NCBI GenBank assembly: GCA_936432065.2
Contig: OW386285.2
Coordinates: 371,133,249-371,197,248, forward strand
Direction of reading: 5' to 3'
From: Rutpela maculata
Taxonomy: Eukaryota > Arthropoda > Insecta > Coleoptera > Cerambycidae
Length of the DNA: 64,000 bases
A program made the position numbers and the translations under genes. The number at the start of each line of letters is the position of its first letter. Within the stretch, counting starts at the first letter, position 1. This document shows positions 23,241-35,791 of the stretch, in pieces. A model generated the notes under the pieces. The model was not told the origin of the DNA. It saw only the letters and a program-made list of their open reading frames with translations, and did no database searches.

Positions 23241-23962
23241 ACTTCCACATCCAGATTTTATATCCAAGTCTCTCACAAAGCAAAAAATTCTGTATGTGAA
23301 AATAATTGTTTATAGAACTTTAATAATATGTATAATATTTGAAATCGCCTACCCCAAAAACTCACAAAACGATATGCCACATCGATAGTGGGAGTGGTAG
23401 TGGTCATCTAAGTAATATTTTCATATCGATGTATTAAACAGTTAATAGTGAGTTCCTTAAGTTCTCCACAGTTCTGTTCATATCACAATCTTATTTTTGG
23501 GGGTGGATGAAGTAAAAAAAAATGGAGGCCTTTGGCCCTTGTACCCACACTAAATCATAATTTTGTTTATTTCACCCCCTTTAATGATGGCCTGGGGGTG
23601 GTAATGGGGGTGGCTAATGCCAAAAAAAATTTTGACCTTAGCTTCCCTTACTAAATACCAATTTTATAGACTCTTAATTGCTTGATTTACCTATTTACCC
23701 CCATTTACCCTCCAACCCTTCAACGAAAAAAGATCAAAATAGTTCCAGATCTTGTTAAAATACATACAAGTATCAAATTTCAAGTCAATATCTTAAACGG
23801 TTCCGAAATAATCGTGCGCGCAAAAAAAGTTACAGATAGACCGACATACACAATTTTTTTTGCTCAAACTTATCTCGACGTTTCATGATATTCTAAGCCT
23901 ATTTGAACAATAAAAATGTTCAATTTTTTTCGCGGTACTATACTGCCACTGCATGTGGAAGT
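23241..23962 (+). mobile_element. DINE-like repeat, family 2, copy 1
   Basis: Ends acttccacatccag and ctgcatgtggaagt are inverted with one mismatch. Its interior from ~23560 to 23960 is the complement of 27926-28350. The other copy shows the full hairpin and the GTCT microsatellite typical of DINE-1/HINE elements. The frame at 23682-23888 is inside the repeat and is not a gene. Confidence 0.55.
23405..23498 (+). repeat. 94-bp direct repeat, first copy
   Basis: catctaagtaatattttcat and the following bases recur at 24351-24444 with about two differences. This copy lies inside the DINE-like repeat. Confidence 0.8.
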
Positions 23963-24350
23963 AAAATAAAAGGTACCAAATGGAGAGGGAACTTTTGTGA
24001 AAATACTTTTACAGTTATTTGAGTAATTTACATCAGCACTTCTAATTGCAAATTATGAATACTATTGTCTTTTTGAATTTTTGAGTTACATGTCATTGGT
24101 AGAAGAAAGTTGTTCCCTTGGCAAATTGAGCATCCATCTTTTTCCACTAAGTGTCGAATAATTAGTTTTATTTTCGAATGGTTATAACTCTTCAGTGAAG
24201 TATTCTAGGACCATGTTTAACACAGTTTTGTTACAAAGAATTTACCGTAAAAAATTTACTGATTATTCTGAAACGCCCTATATTTTGCATAATACACCAC
24301 ACGATACTAGTATAATCAATGGAAATTAAATATTTAGTTTGTATAACAAT

Positions 24351-24444
24351 CATCTAAGTAATATTTTCATATCGATGTATTAAACAGTTAATAGTGAGTT
24401 CCTTAAGTTCTCCACAGTTCTATTCATATCACATTCTTATTTTT
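24351..24444 (+). repeat. 94-bp direct repeat, second copy
   Basis: Near-identical to 23405-23498, 946 bp downstream. The rest of the DINE-like repeat is not present here. The following stretch to 25109 shows no gene. Confidence 0.8.
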
Positions 24445-25109
24445 TACAAACGTGTAACTTTGTTGTTAATAATATTATAAGGGTAAGTGTTATACATTTA
24501 TGAAAGCATATGAACTCTAGTTAATATCTCAGATATAAACATTACGATTATAAGAATTTGCTCTTGTTCTTAATTCTACACTGACGTTTAAACTCCAATG
24601 AAAAACGAGTTATAACATCGCAAACGTATTAAGCCCCCTCTTTAGCCGCGAATGTCTCAAAAACGAAGGAATGGAAAATTAAGAAAAAATGATGTGCTTA
24701 TTATGTGTCTATTGTAGACCAATAGTGGAGTCAAAATAAAATTTGAATGGAATTCTCTGGCTACAGCAATTTTATTGTTTTAATTTGTTGTAGGTACAAT
24801 AACAAGTGCTCTGAGCAATTTTTTCCAAAATGCGTCATTGCTTCTTGTAGAATTTTAACAATTTATTTTTCAAGTGCATCGACTCATAGTAGGACAATTT
24901 TTCTTTTAAAGTGTAGGTTTTTACATGTACTTTACGGTGGTGTTTAGAAAGACAAAAAAAAATTAAATTTAAACCAATTTTTTGGAATTTAATTGTAATT
25001 ATGGATATTGCACGTATAAAAAATTTCAAATAACTACGTGATTTTTTGTGAAACCAAAAACGATAAGCGAATTATGAAAGCATATGAAATAACTAACGTT
25101 TAAAACAAA

Positions 25110-25556
25110 GAATGATGTTCTATTTGCATTTGAATCCGTGATACGTTAGTTCTTGCGTTTCAGTCGATTATAAGTAAACATATTGATGTTTTTTCTTGAA
25201 ATTTGCGCATATTGTTCCAAAATGATTATATTTCTTTTTCTGCTAGTTGAAAATTATCCACAACTAAAACTTTTTGAATTACATCGCATAAAGCACCATT
25301 GAGGACATAACGCACGTTCGAAAAAAAAATTATCTCCCCACTCCCTGAATATTGTAACTAGGCAACTAACTTAATTAGTGATATACATCACTCCATTTTC
25401 ATCATATCGAGTCCTTTTTTTAACATTTTTAGTCTTTTTCGTATATGCTGATCCTTTTATTTAACAAAATATAATTTGTTAAGTTTTTATTCATCATAAA
25501 TTCAACAATCTTTATTATTTTATAATGTTTTCGGCTCTTGTCATATCTGATTTTCC
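25110..25556 (+). repeat. left inverted repeat of the 2.8-kb CXC element
   Basis: Pairs with 27481-27922. Confidence 0.85.
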
Positions 25557-26538
25557 TTTTCTTTTTAAAATATTTGTGTTTTGTGTTTATTTTCAATTTT
25601 TAATGTATTGTAACGTAAAATAATTTGTTTAGCCGTTATTTAATTAAAATGCATTGGAAATTTTAGTTTCAAAATATTTATTTTGTGGAACCAGACTTGA
25701 TATCTGAATATAAAGAAAATTGAAGACAACATTTACATAAATGATACTTAAAATATATTCTGTTTATAAAATTGACGTGATTACTTTTAATTGGTATACC
25801 TATTTATTTATTTTTTTATTCACCGATAAATCAACATACATAGATCATTTACAGGTTGTTATGCAAGATAATATCAATAATAATTTAAATAATAAATTAT
25901 AATATAAATATATAAGTATACACATTTTAATAAGACATATGGCCAAAGTCAGTTAAGTCACTAATCTAATTTACTTAATATTAATATGAAGCAAATATAC
26001 ATGTTTTATGCGCTATTTATGAAATACTTATTATGTGAAGAAAAACAATTAAAAGTTGTGTTGTTATTCTTTACATATTACAGTCTTCCTAAAATTACAT
26101 AATGTTGTACAGAATATGTCACCATCACACAATTATTTCAGACATTATACAATATTCAATGGCGAACTAAAGTAAATTGATCAACAAACATGTTTTCTGA
26201 AGTACTATTATATAATATGTGAGCTAATATGCTATTAACATATAGTATTGTGGTCCCAATTTTGAGCCTTATAGTGCTGCGAATGATATCTCATATGGAA
26301 AAACGATTTTCTAGAAAACATCTTTAACAATTTTGTAAATTGATCTAACCACATACCATTATTTGTTTTTTTCGTAAAATTCACATAAAAGTTATTTAAT
26401 TTGAATTTGAAAGTCAGTCGAGAAAATAAGTTCGGCCTGGCCGTACCATTTATTTCATATGTAAGGGAACGTTGATAGAGATGTAATGCAGTGGTACAGA
26501 AGAAGAATAGAGATATTCTTTAATTATACTTACAAATA

Positions 26539-27245
26539 TTATTGTAGTTTCCTTTTTTTAAAAACAAAATCTGAATCATCTGATTCATCTTCATCGATTG
26601 AACTTTCTTCACTATTAATTTCATCCTCACTTTTCGAAACATTGCTTACTTCGTTGTTGTCAATGTCTTCCGCTGTAACAAATGAATTTTTAAAGTCTGC
26701 TTCATCTGTTTCCATTTCAGAAATCGATAAAACATCGTCTTCATCATCGTCAAGTTCTTCCTCAGTTTGTTTCAATGTTATTTCAGAACAGTTGTTGCAA
26801 TTTAATCCATTACAAAAATGACACAAATTTGTGCATTTAATCCATATCCTTTTACATGAACAAAGTTTTGTTTTGCAACCCGATTTACACATACAGCAAA
26901 TAGTCTTCAATAAATTATCTGGCAAAGGATTTTTTGTTGTTGTCACTGGCATTAATCCATTTATGGTATTTTTCCAAACTCTTCAGGATTTTTATCTGCA
27001 AATCCTAACCATTTCTGTATATGAAAATACACCCTCAGTGAATGCTCGTTTGCAGCTTCTTCGGTTGGTGGGAGAACAGATCATTTACATGATGTTTTTG
27101 AAGTGCATTTTTTAAAACATTCAAAACGCAGAACGTGTAAACATGCGTTTTTCATTGGATCTGAACTATACAGTGCTACGATACAACTTATGCCAGCAGC
27201 AAATATCTTTGCCTTTGTAGCTTGTCTATCGGATATTTCAGAAGT
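26539..27245 (-). pseudogene. C-terminal part of XPG-like/CXC family protein, copy 3
   Basis: From right to left: ATKAKIFAAGISCIVALYSS (~27200), then PPTEEAANEHSLRVYFHIQK and WLGFADKNPEEFG (27070-26970). LMPVTTTKNPLPDNLLKTIC follows, then the cysteine domain CCMCKSGCKTKLCSC...CTNLCHFCNGLNC (26895-26790), and an acidic aspartate/glutamate-rich tail ending KKRKLQ and a stop at 26539. The last 137 codons are open. Upstream, one or more frameshifts and the loss of the nuclease core make it a truncated copy. The basic KKRK end could act as a nuclear localisation signal, which is inference. Confidence 0.7.
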
Positions 27246-27480
27246 ATACTAATTTTTTTTTCCCAATTCTTGAAAAGGCAGAAGTTGGGTCACATTCACA
27301 AAATGCATGTAGAAACATTACACGTTATTTAAATTTTGATACTTAAAACTACTTTGAGTAAAATACTTGTCACATACGTTGCCTATCATCGGTTTGTAGA
27401 AATAAATATTGTCTTCTATTAGCGAGCTGTGTCAAAATAATTAGTAAATCGACACAAAACATTTTAAACAAGAAACGGAA

Positions 27481-27922
27481 AATCAGATATGACAAGAGCC
27501 GAAAACATTATAAAATAATAAAGATTGTTGAATTTATGATGAATAAAAACTTAACAAATTATATTTTGTTAAATAAAAGAATCAGAATATACGAAAAAGA
27601 CCAAAAATGTTAAAAAAAGGACTCGACATGATGAAAATGGAGTGACGTATACCATTAATTAAGTTAGTTGCCTAGTTACAATATTCATGGAGTGGGGAGA
27701 TAATTTTTTTTCGAACATGCGTTATGTCCTCGATGGTGCTTTATGCGATGTAGTTCAAAAAGTTTTAGTTGTGGATAATTTTCAAGCAGCAGACAGAGAA
27801 ATATAATCATTTTGGAATAATATGCGCAAATTTCAAGAAAAAATATCAGTATGTTTACTTATAATCGACTGAATCGCAAAAACTAACGTATCACGGATTC
27901 AAATGCAAGTAGAACATCATTC
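27481..27922 (-). repeat. right inverted repeat of the 2.8-kb CXC element
   Basis: Pairs with 25110-25556. It directly abuts a DINE-like repeat that starts at ~27926. Confidence 0.85.
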
Positions 27923-27925
27923 TTT

Positions 27926-28450
27926 TACTTCCACATCCAGTGGAAGTATAGGAACGACAAAAAAAAATTTAAAAATTTGTATTGTTCAAATAGGCCTAGA
28001 ATGTCATGAAACGTCGAGATTTCAAGTTTGAGTGGAAAAAAAAATTCTGTCTGTCGGTCTGTCGGTCTGTAACTTTTTTTGTGCGCACGTTTACTCTGGA
28101 ACCGTTTGACATATTGACTTGAAATTTGGTACACATATGTACTTTAACGAGATCTAGAACTAGATTATATTTTCATCTTGTTCCGTCGAAGGGTTGGGGG
28201 GTAAATTGGGGTAAATTTGGAGTAAATAGGTAAATCAAGCAGGTAAGAGTTCATAAAATTGATATTTAGTATAGACAAGAGAAGCTAAGGTCTCAAAAAA
28301 AATTTGGCGTTAGCCACCCCCATTACCACCCCCTCCCCATTATTAAAGGGGGTGAAAAAAAAAATGTGATTTAGTGTGTGTACAAGAACCAGAAACCTCA
28401 AAATATTTTCTTACTTTATCCACAAAATGCGATGGAAATTTCGAAATTAT
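27926..28450 (-). mobile_element. DINE-like repeat, family 2, copy 2 (inverted)
   Basis: Begins with the hairpin acttccacatccagtggaagt (27929-27949). It then runs through 'caaataggcctagaatgtcatgaaacgtcga', a TCTGTCGGTCTG microsatellite (28049-28072), and 'ggggtaaattggggtaaatt'. It is the complement of much of 23560-23962. The outer limit near 28450 is uncertain. Confidence 0.6.
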
Positions 28451-29136
28451 TGTTGATTTTTAGCCGTTTGAATAAATATTTTGCTCTAAAATTTGGCACG
28501 GAGGTTTAATTTAATAAAGGGCATGGTTCCACCAACTTTCATTAAAATTGATGGATTATTACATCATATTTCTTAAACTGTTAAAAAAAAGGCAATTTTT
28601 GGTGGTTTTTATTTTTTTTACAAATTTACAAATTATCAAGAAGTTTCTTCTTATGCCTAGTCTTATTCATAATTTTATAGCGAACAGTTTGGTATTTTTA
28701 TTATTGCGATCCGATTACTATGACATGAGACAGATAATAGGAAAAATAGCAGAAAATTTCTGTGTTGAAAAATAAATTGTTAAAATTCTACAAGAAGCAA
28801 TGGACATATTTTGACACTATATCAGATTCGTAATCACCGATTTCATAAATCTCCGAGTAACAAGATTTATGTAAATTGGATAAGAAAAAAGTTTTCTTTT
28901 GTAAGTGTTATTAAGATTTAAATAAAAAATTGCCATTTTGGCTAAGCTCAATAATTTTAATAGTAATAGTAATAAAGTTTATTGAACGAAGTGTTACAAG
29001 ATTGATTTAGATACATTAAATTGCTTAATTATTGAACAACTTTACAAGGAAAATAAACCTTTAGGTAAACCTCACATAGTTATAAAAATTGGCCGTGAGT
29101 GCTATACCGATACTATAAAAAATACTATTTAAAATA
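28451..29136. other. no gene recognised
   Basis: AT-rich. The frame 28548-28775 is hydrophobic and low in complexity, and is likely chance. Confidence 0.4.
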
Positions 29137-29465
29137 AAAATGACTTAAGTAATAAATTAATTCTATTATAATTCAACGGTACGAATGAGAGTTATATTAT
29201 AATTAGGTATATTCTGATAATTGGATAAGTATATTAAGTATAACTAGTGCTATAATTTACAATTGTTCTTAATATTTAGAAGTAGATAATACAATTTTAA
29301 ATTGGCCGAAATAACTTAAATAATAAATTAATTCTATTGAAATTCAACAGTACGAATAAGAGTTATATTATAATTAGGTATATTCTGATTATTGGATAAG
29401 TATATTAAGTATAACTAATGCTATAATTTTCCCTTCTTATTTCAATATTTAAAAATAGATAATAA
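29137..29465 (+). repeat. tandem duplication of a ~174-bp unit
   Basis: 'aataaattaattctatt', 'gagttatattataattaggt' and 'ggataagtatattaagtata' each occur twice, 174-175 bp apart, in the same order. Confidence 0.75.
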
Positions 29466-32047
29466 TTTGGTTAGCATAATTCAAAAATCGGTTCTTACGT
29501 TTTTTGGAAATTAAATAACGAGTATTTAAATAAAATTATCCCAATCCCAAGTGCTCTAGATAATTTTGAACGAAAAAATCACGACTCGTGCCACTGTGCA
29601 CCTATCTACAATGAAGGTGACAGGAAATCATTTTTCATCATACTGTAATGCCAATAAAGGACACAAAAAATATCAACTTTAAACACATATAGCAATAACG
29701 CAACTGTAAGTGTCGCCGGCTCCCGTATTATTAGGATGGGAGTGAGAAATGTCTGTGATAACTACAAATTGCTGGCACTAATATCAGACCCTAGTGACAG
29801 AAGTTATCTACTCATATGATTCATTCATATTTACAAACAAAGAATATACAAATAAGTCTATTTTTCGTTTGCTATTATTGTTAATTTATATTAAATTAAC
29901 AAAATTACATTAAAAATAGACAGCTAAGTAGCAAAGTAAAAAAAGTTGAATATTTTCTATATGCTTCACATCAGATTTTTTTATGATATGATGTTTGAAT
30001 AATTTCAAATGTTGAGCAGTATTAATCTACCTGCTATTTTTAGCTTGAGCTTCAAACGATGTTCGATCGTTAAATACGAATTGGCAGACACAAAAAAACT
30101 GAAGAAAATTAGCCACCTACTTTATTTTTGGGCTCTGTCATATAATTTTTCATACGTTTGTTATTATAAAACCGTCCGCTATTTGCACTTTGAGAATAAA
30201 ACCATATTCTCAACTTAAATGCGAAATGGCAGACAAAAAAAATCACGGAAATTTTCATGTTTTTTTACAATGTTTTTTGTTATTCTTAATATGATGGTCA
30301 TACTCGACTCGTCTGCCAGTTTACATAACAACATTCTATAATGTTAACTTCATGTTGAAATTCACTTTTTACAGATTAATATCAGGGAAAAATCATTGAA
30401 ATTTCCACGCTTTCCCGCAGAAAACCCATCTCGGTAAGGTGCAAACCACGTGCTAATTTGTTTATCGACTATTTATGATAAAATCTTGTATACTTTCCAT
30501 TGCCAGACACGAAAAAACAAGTTCACCCCATTTTTTCAAACCTTTCGACACCTGCAAACCTCCTGCTATTTTTTACGTATTTTTTTTTCAATGAGTTTCT
30601 TTTCATATAAAGGGGTGCGCCTCTTAAAACTCCTCAACTTTCTTATTTTCTAAGCTTCGACCATGTTGGGCATATAAAATTGTAGATATTTTTAAGGCAC
30701 TTAAACATGTCTACAGAGTGATTTAAAATTATCTTTTTTGAAAAAATTGTAAAGAAAGAGAACTTCCTTGAAGAATTTTTTTCCTCACCCTGTACATGAA
30801 CTGCGTTAATGTTTTCTTATAAAGGTTTTAATTAGCTTCAATTTATGTTATTACGTCATATTCGAAATTCTTTTTGGTTTTAGAGAAAGGAATTAAAAAC
30901 ACTCTTTAAGATTCCAAACTGATTTTTTTTTTAAATAGAAATAATAATTTTATGTTTTATTTACGCCGCTGTTTAATGGTCACAGCATCTCCTTCTCTCG
31001 TATAAGAAAGCTTTCTTCCGAGTTACCCGTATATAAAATTACCCATTAGAAACTTGGAATTGATTAATTTTCTACATTTTTAGGATAATTTTCAAATCGA
31101 CCACTACTCATAATATGTGTAGTTATGTTTAATTTTTTTTTTTTGTAACAATTTTTTCTTTAATGAAACACACAATTTCCAGTACTTTGTTTCTTCAAGA
31201 ACAATTTAATTGTATAGATTTCCTATCGTTACCCTTTTTTCTTCATTATTTTTTAGGCATAATTTTATCAAGGTTTTACCAAGAAGACTATTTTCATTAT
31301 TTATTTAAATGTATCGTAGTAATACTCAACAGTCGTCTCAAGTTTTAGGTCAAGGTGATTATCCTTGACTTTTCACCGTAATTGGTATTTATTTATTGTT
31401 TTATTATTCAGTCAACTTGCTAATATATCGAAAATCGTTCGTTCTGCTTTAAAATAATGAAGTGACAATAACACTAACATACACTGTGATCCAAAAAATA
31501 TTGTAAGCTCAGAACATTTTTAAATTATTTTACATATTAATTGTACTCAGTCGAGCAGTTTCTACTACCTAACTTAAATGAAATAAAACAGATTTTGGGT
31601 GGGTGGAAGTACTTACCAGAAAATGGGTTAAATAAAAAGAAAACGGTTTTCACTAGCTCCATAAATACGAAGGATACCCAAGATATTTGTCAAACCAAAT
31701 TTTAAAAAAACGGATAATTCTACAAATGAAATGTTTTCGCATAATGTTTTGTAAGAGTTGTTAGAAAGAATCAAACACGGATGAAAATTATAAATATAAT
31801 AATAATAAAATAAACCAATACACACTAAATATTGAATAACAATGTCTTATGCTATATTGATTACTATAGAAAGTCTCTCCACTGCCAAATCCAATTCCTG
31901 GCGTCCTATGTTTTTGCTGAGAAGGCGCTTACGATGATGTCATCACCCAAACAATGCGCCTCTCAGCCTCCCGCGCGGTAGCTGTCATCAAACAGAAAAA
32001 TAAAAAACATTTTAAAAAGAAAGACTTCAGCTATCAACTGCACATTT
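29466..32047. other. 2.6 kb with no recognisable gene or repeat
   Basis: AT-rich with many short frames (30009, 30450, 31163, 31628) whose residues are those expected from AT-rich DNA. A more GC-balanced patch at 31890-31990 (tgcgcctctcagcctcccgc) stands out but codes for nothing recognisable. Confidence 0.4.
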
Positions 32048-32090
32048 ACATGAAAAAAGTATAGAACTAGATTCTATACTTTTCCCATGT
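32048..32090. repeat. hairpin with 19-bp arms
   Basis: acatgaaaaaagtatagaa (32048-32066), the loop ctaga, then an inverted arm ttctatacttttcccatgt with two mismatches. The inner 12 pairs are perfect. Confidence 0.75.
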
Positions 32091-32132
32091 AGACGCTTAC
32101 GTTTACTAAATATGCTGATTTATATGGTGGCA

Positions 32133-32290
32133 TAATAGCACAACGAGTTAGAGTAACGAGCACGGTCGGTCATGGACTGGATTCGATCCGCAATTCCGAC
32201 ACTGGCAATGTCGGTGGGTAATGAATGTTGTCTACATTTTTTCAAATGTGTAACCTCCCATACGGTACCCTCAGCTTTGGATTTTTGTGC
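32133..32290 (+). mobile_element. tRNA-derived SINE, copy 1
   Basis: A Pol III A-box-like tagcacaacga and a B-box ggattcgatcc (~32180) are spaced as in a tRNA. They are followed by 'gacactggcaatgtcggtg' and 'gtctacattttttcaaa'. The same order of elements is found on the minus strand at 44060-44260, so this is a dispersed SINE rather than a tRNA gene. It cannot fold into a good cloverleaf. Confidence 0.6.
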
Positions 32291-32469
32291 TACTGTATGC
32301 TGCGTTTATGTTTGTATCGAAATTTTAATTAACTTTTCAAAAATTTTCAAACACTTGCTATTTATGAGTATTAATATTAGAAACGTGAGCACTTGGTGTT
32401 CTAAGGCTGCGTCAGGCACTTTTTAGACCAGGCGACCTGTTGGTCATTTAAGGATTTTGGACATAATCC

Positions 32470-33380
32470 ATGATCAAACCCATTGACTCAATGCCAATCA
32501 AGCATGACTTTGATTGCCCGTTTCATGTGCTGATTGAGAGCCGTCAGGTGAGCAGGGTCGAAGTACTTCGGTTGGAGAAAAAGTCACCCATCTGGTACAC
32601 AGATGGATCAAAGATGGGTGACGGGTTGGTGTGGGCGTAGCGGGGCCTAAATGCAGGCTATCTAAAGCCCTTGGCAACACCCCAGCCATCTTCTAGGTGA
32701 AAATCTATGCTATGGATCTGTGTGCCTAGGAATACCTTAACAGAGACACCCGAAGGGCAAAGATCTATATACTTTCAGATAGCCAGGCAGCACTAAAGGC
32801 TCTCAGGTCCTATACCTTTGAGTCTAAAATTGCCTGGGAATGCAGGAAATCCTTGAAACAAGTGGCAAAAAACAACGTTACCTTGATGTGGGTGTCAGGA
32901 AATGAGGGAATAGAAGTCAATGAATGAGCTGACAGCCTTGCAACCGAACCGCTTTGTGGCTTATCTAAGGAACGGAGGAGGTCCAAAAATGAGAAAAGGA
33001 TCAAAAGAAGTCCTACTGGAGAAATACTCCAGGCCAAGGACAAGCGAAAAGGTTTATAACCTATTCGACAAAGAATGCCACAAAGCTTCTCGAACTCGAA
33101 AAGTCCGACCTAAGGCTGATGACAGGCCTTCTAACTGGCCATTGACCCTTGAGATATCATCACAAGAACATAGGCATGACAAATGCAGATACTGCGAAGC
33201 TGTAACTGGGACTGCGGAACATATACTTTGTGAATGCAAGGTACTAATCCTATCCTAGGTTAAAGTACCTAGAACAGGTGAAATTAACGGTTGACGACAT
33301 AGGGAAATTAGTTCCCAGAAAAATCACAAGCTTTGCAAAAAGTCTTGGAATCCTGGGCAACAACTAGTTGTAGGGTAATT
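32470..33380 (+). pseudogene. RNase H and C-terminal region of a jockey/R1-type LINE
   Basis: Frames that shift repeatedly give SPIWYTDGSKMGDG (first RNase H aspartate, ~32585-32625), KIYAMDLCA (glutamate), IYILSDSQAALKALRSYTF (aspartate, ~32770-32815), WVSGNEGIEVNE and LMTGLLTGHW-like blocks. A CRYCEAVTGTAEHILCEC knuckle (33185-33240) completes the order. Stops and frameshifts are numerous. The gypsy element at 33495 has inserted into the sequence just downstream. Confidence 0.7.
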
Positions 33381-33494
33381 CATAAAAGATCTTTTAGGTC
33401 GAGGTGAAGAAAGGCCAACTCAGGGCCATAAACAATCTACAGTCGCCATGGTTCTACGAATTCAAAAAATCCTGTCCTAATCCCTACCTAAGCT

Positions 33495-35531
33495 TGTAAC
33501 ATTATTTCTTCGCTGTTCAATAAAATTTAATTTTCATCAAGTGTTTGAGAGTCTTACTGCACTTTATGTTATTTGAAGAAAAAATATTACTACCCCAGTA
33601 GCTCAGAGACTCGGCAGATGAGTCATGGGTAAGAAAATGCTTTACGAATGGTTTTACGTGTTAGGTAGATAAAGATTAATAAATGATAGATGTTTTTATA
33701 AATTTATCTTAAAGAGATGTTAATTTCACTTAGATAATGGTAAGTTTTCCAGAATAACGGGGCGCCAATCTTTCTATAATTATAATTTACACTGAAACTG
33801 AAGTTTGACTATAAGAAAGATAAACTAATCAAAATTTAGAGAAAGTACTAGTTGTATAAAAAAAAAGATGTAAATTAATAATTCAAATTTAGCACCAGTC
33901 AAGATTAGATTGATATCTCTGAATATTACTAAAGGATGTTCAATTTTTTATCAAAGATTCAATAATTAATACAGTAAGTTATATCGGAATATTTAGTTTG
34001 TAAAGTTTGGTTTGTATAGTTTGGTTTGTAAAGTTTGGTTTGTATCAAAATACCTGAAATAAGTGGACAATGTGATTATAAAATTGATTTTATTATAAAC
34101 CAATCAAACTTGGTGTGTTTTTATTATAAAACAACTAAACTGAGGCCTTAAAATTAAGTGAAATTATATACAAAAAAAATATCGACTGGACGATAAAATG
34201 TTATGCAGATATTATCTATAATATTGTCTAGAACATGAATCGACAATATGGTGATTAAAAGTCAAATTTTATTATATAACTATACCTAAATGTTTCGTAG
34301 AGATTGTGATCACAAAGTCTTTACAGAACCTTTTATATAATTTGTTTTTAATTAGACGTAGCGTCGATAATTTATACCTTAATAAAATAGTATATGTAAC
34401 TGTTCATTGAAACATGTTAATAATAAAATTGAGAATAGAAATAGTTTTTAAAAAAAAATAGAACATGATACTTTAAAAACTCTAAAAATGTTAAAAGGTA
34501 AAAATATGAAGTATTTACATAAAAGACGTTAGATAAAAAAAACTTATTTGTGACACTTATCTGGAATTTTTCTGTGAATGAAAATGGTGACTTTAGTAGG
34601 GGATGATGTTGGTGAAATCCAACCCACAGTGATTTAATTGTTGGTTTCTAGAAGAGCTCGGGATCAGGTTTAGAAGTTTCCAATACCATATTCGACGCTT
34701 CCAAAAATTCCATAAGGACAAATCCCAACTATCCTACCATACTATCGTCGCGATCTCCATAAAAAATTTGTTTCCAACCCAAAATTTAATATGACGTTAA
34801 TAAGCAATGCATAACTACAATGTGCATCCCAAGATTGATAAAACTTGCTTCCAATTTTAGAAGATTTGCATTTTTATAAAAAAACTTGCATCTAATACAA
34901 AAATTCTTTGTCCAATACTAACATTTTTCGTCCAAAACTATATTATTTGGATTCAATAATAAAATTGTTTATCCAATAGTGAAATTTTTTTATCCAATAG
35001 TAAAATATTTTTTTACCCCATAGTAAAATATTTTTTTATCCCATAGTAAAATATTTTTTTATCCCATAGTAAAACCCTGGAAAGAAATGAAGTGTAAGCG
35101 TGAGTTGTAAAATGGCCGCTGCCAAAAAAAAATTATTTCTTTATAAATTACTTACGGATTAAACCGGTGAAGATAATTAGGCCTGCTTCATAATTAAGAA
35201 GAGGGACTATCAACCCTTTTGATGTTGAAGTCTTCAAGAAAAATTTTAATGAAAATACATCACTATTTAAAGGTTCATCGAGCAATCGAAGTTCTAACCT
35301 CGAGTAACGGAAAACGAAATCGTTCTGCTTTCTTTTTCGGTGCGTATAAATCGCCTCGCTTCGTTACCCTCTCCACTCATAAAGATAAGCTGATTTTAAG
35401 CGTAACTCTGGTTGCATACCGTTGTGTTTAATTAAAAAGCAATTTTAAGAAATATATTTAAATCTACCACGGACATTCACGCTTAAGTTAAAATATTATA
35501 TGATTTATGGGGCGGCAATATGCCTGCTACA
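33495..35531 (-). repeat. 3' LTR (relative to the minus-strand element)
   Basis: It contains two internal minisatellites: agtttggtttgtaa-type units near 33999-34050, and four ~25-bp units 'ccatagtaaaatattttttt' at ~34974-35083. A 70-codon frame at 35219-35431 recurs in the other LTR. It has no known motif and is probably chance. Confidence 0.95.
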
Positions 35532-35544
35532 CTCCCTCTCTCGT
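35532..35544 (-). promoter_or_regulatory. polypurine tract for plus-strand priming
   Basis: On the minus strand the sequence acgagagagggag directly precedes the LTR start TGTAGCAGG. This is where reverse transcription normally starts the plus strand. Confidence 0.8.
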
Positions 35545-35791
35545 AAAAAAAAAAAATTTTTTTTTTTTGTTACTCTTTTGTAAAAAAAAAATGTTCTACC
35601 GAATGACTTAAACTATATTTACAAATTTCAAAAAAGATATCCTTTATTACTTTAAAATTTAGACAAAGGGTATCTAACGTTCTATCTAGGAATGTACTAT
35701 ACACTATTTACAAATACTAATTTGAATAATTTAATGTTAATGTATTAAATACCAAAAGTTTATTCAAGAAAAGTACTAATTTTAGATCCGG

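Larger units (their letters stand above)
25110..27922 (-). mobile_element. 2.8-kb element with ~450-bp inverted repeats carrying a CXC-domain gene
   Basis: Left arm 25110-25556 and right arm 27481-27922 are inverted copies along their whole length. The left arm begins gaatgatgttctatttgcat and the right arm ends atgcaagtagaacatcattc. Inside, on the minus strand, lies the C-terminal part of a third member of the XPG-like/CXC family (26539-27245). No target duplication was clear. The arms differ by scattered substitutions, so the copy is old but better preserved than the 17.5-22.8 kb element. Confidence 0.75.

Noticed and set aside
26486..26821. Serine-rich 111-codon plus-strand gene
   Set aside because: It is the complement of the acidic, aspartate/glutamate-rich tail of the CXC gene on the minus strand.
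35219..35431. Conserved 70-codon gene (an identical frame occurs at 43386-43598)
   Set aside because: Identity is explained by the two LTRs being copies; no motif or codon signal.
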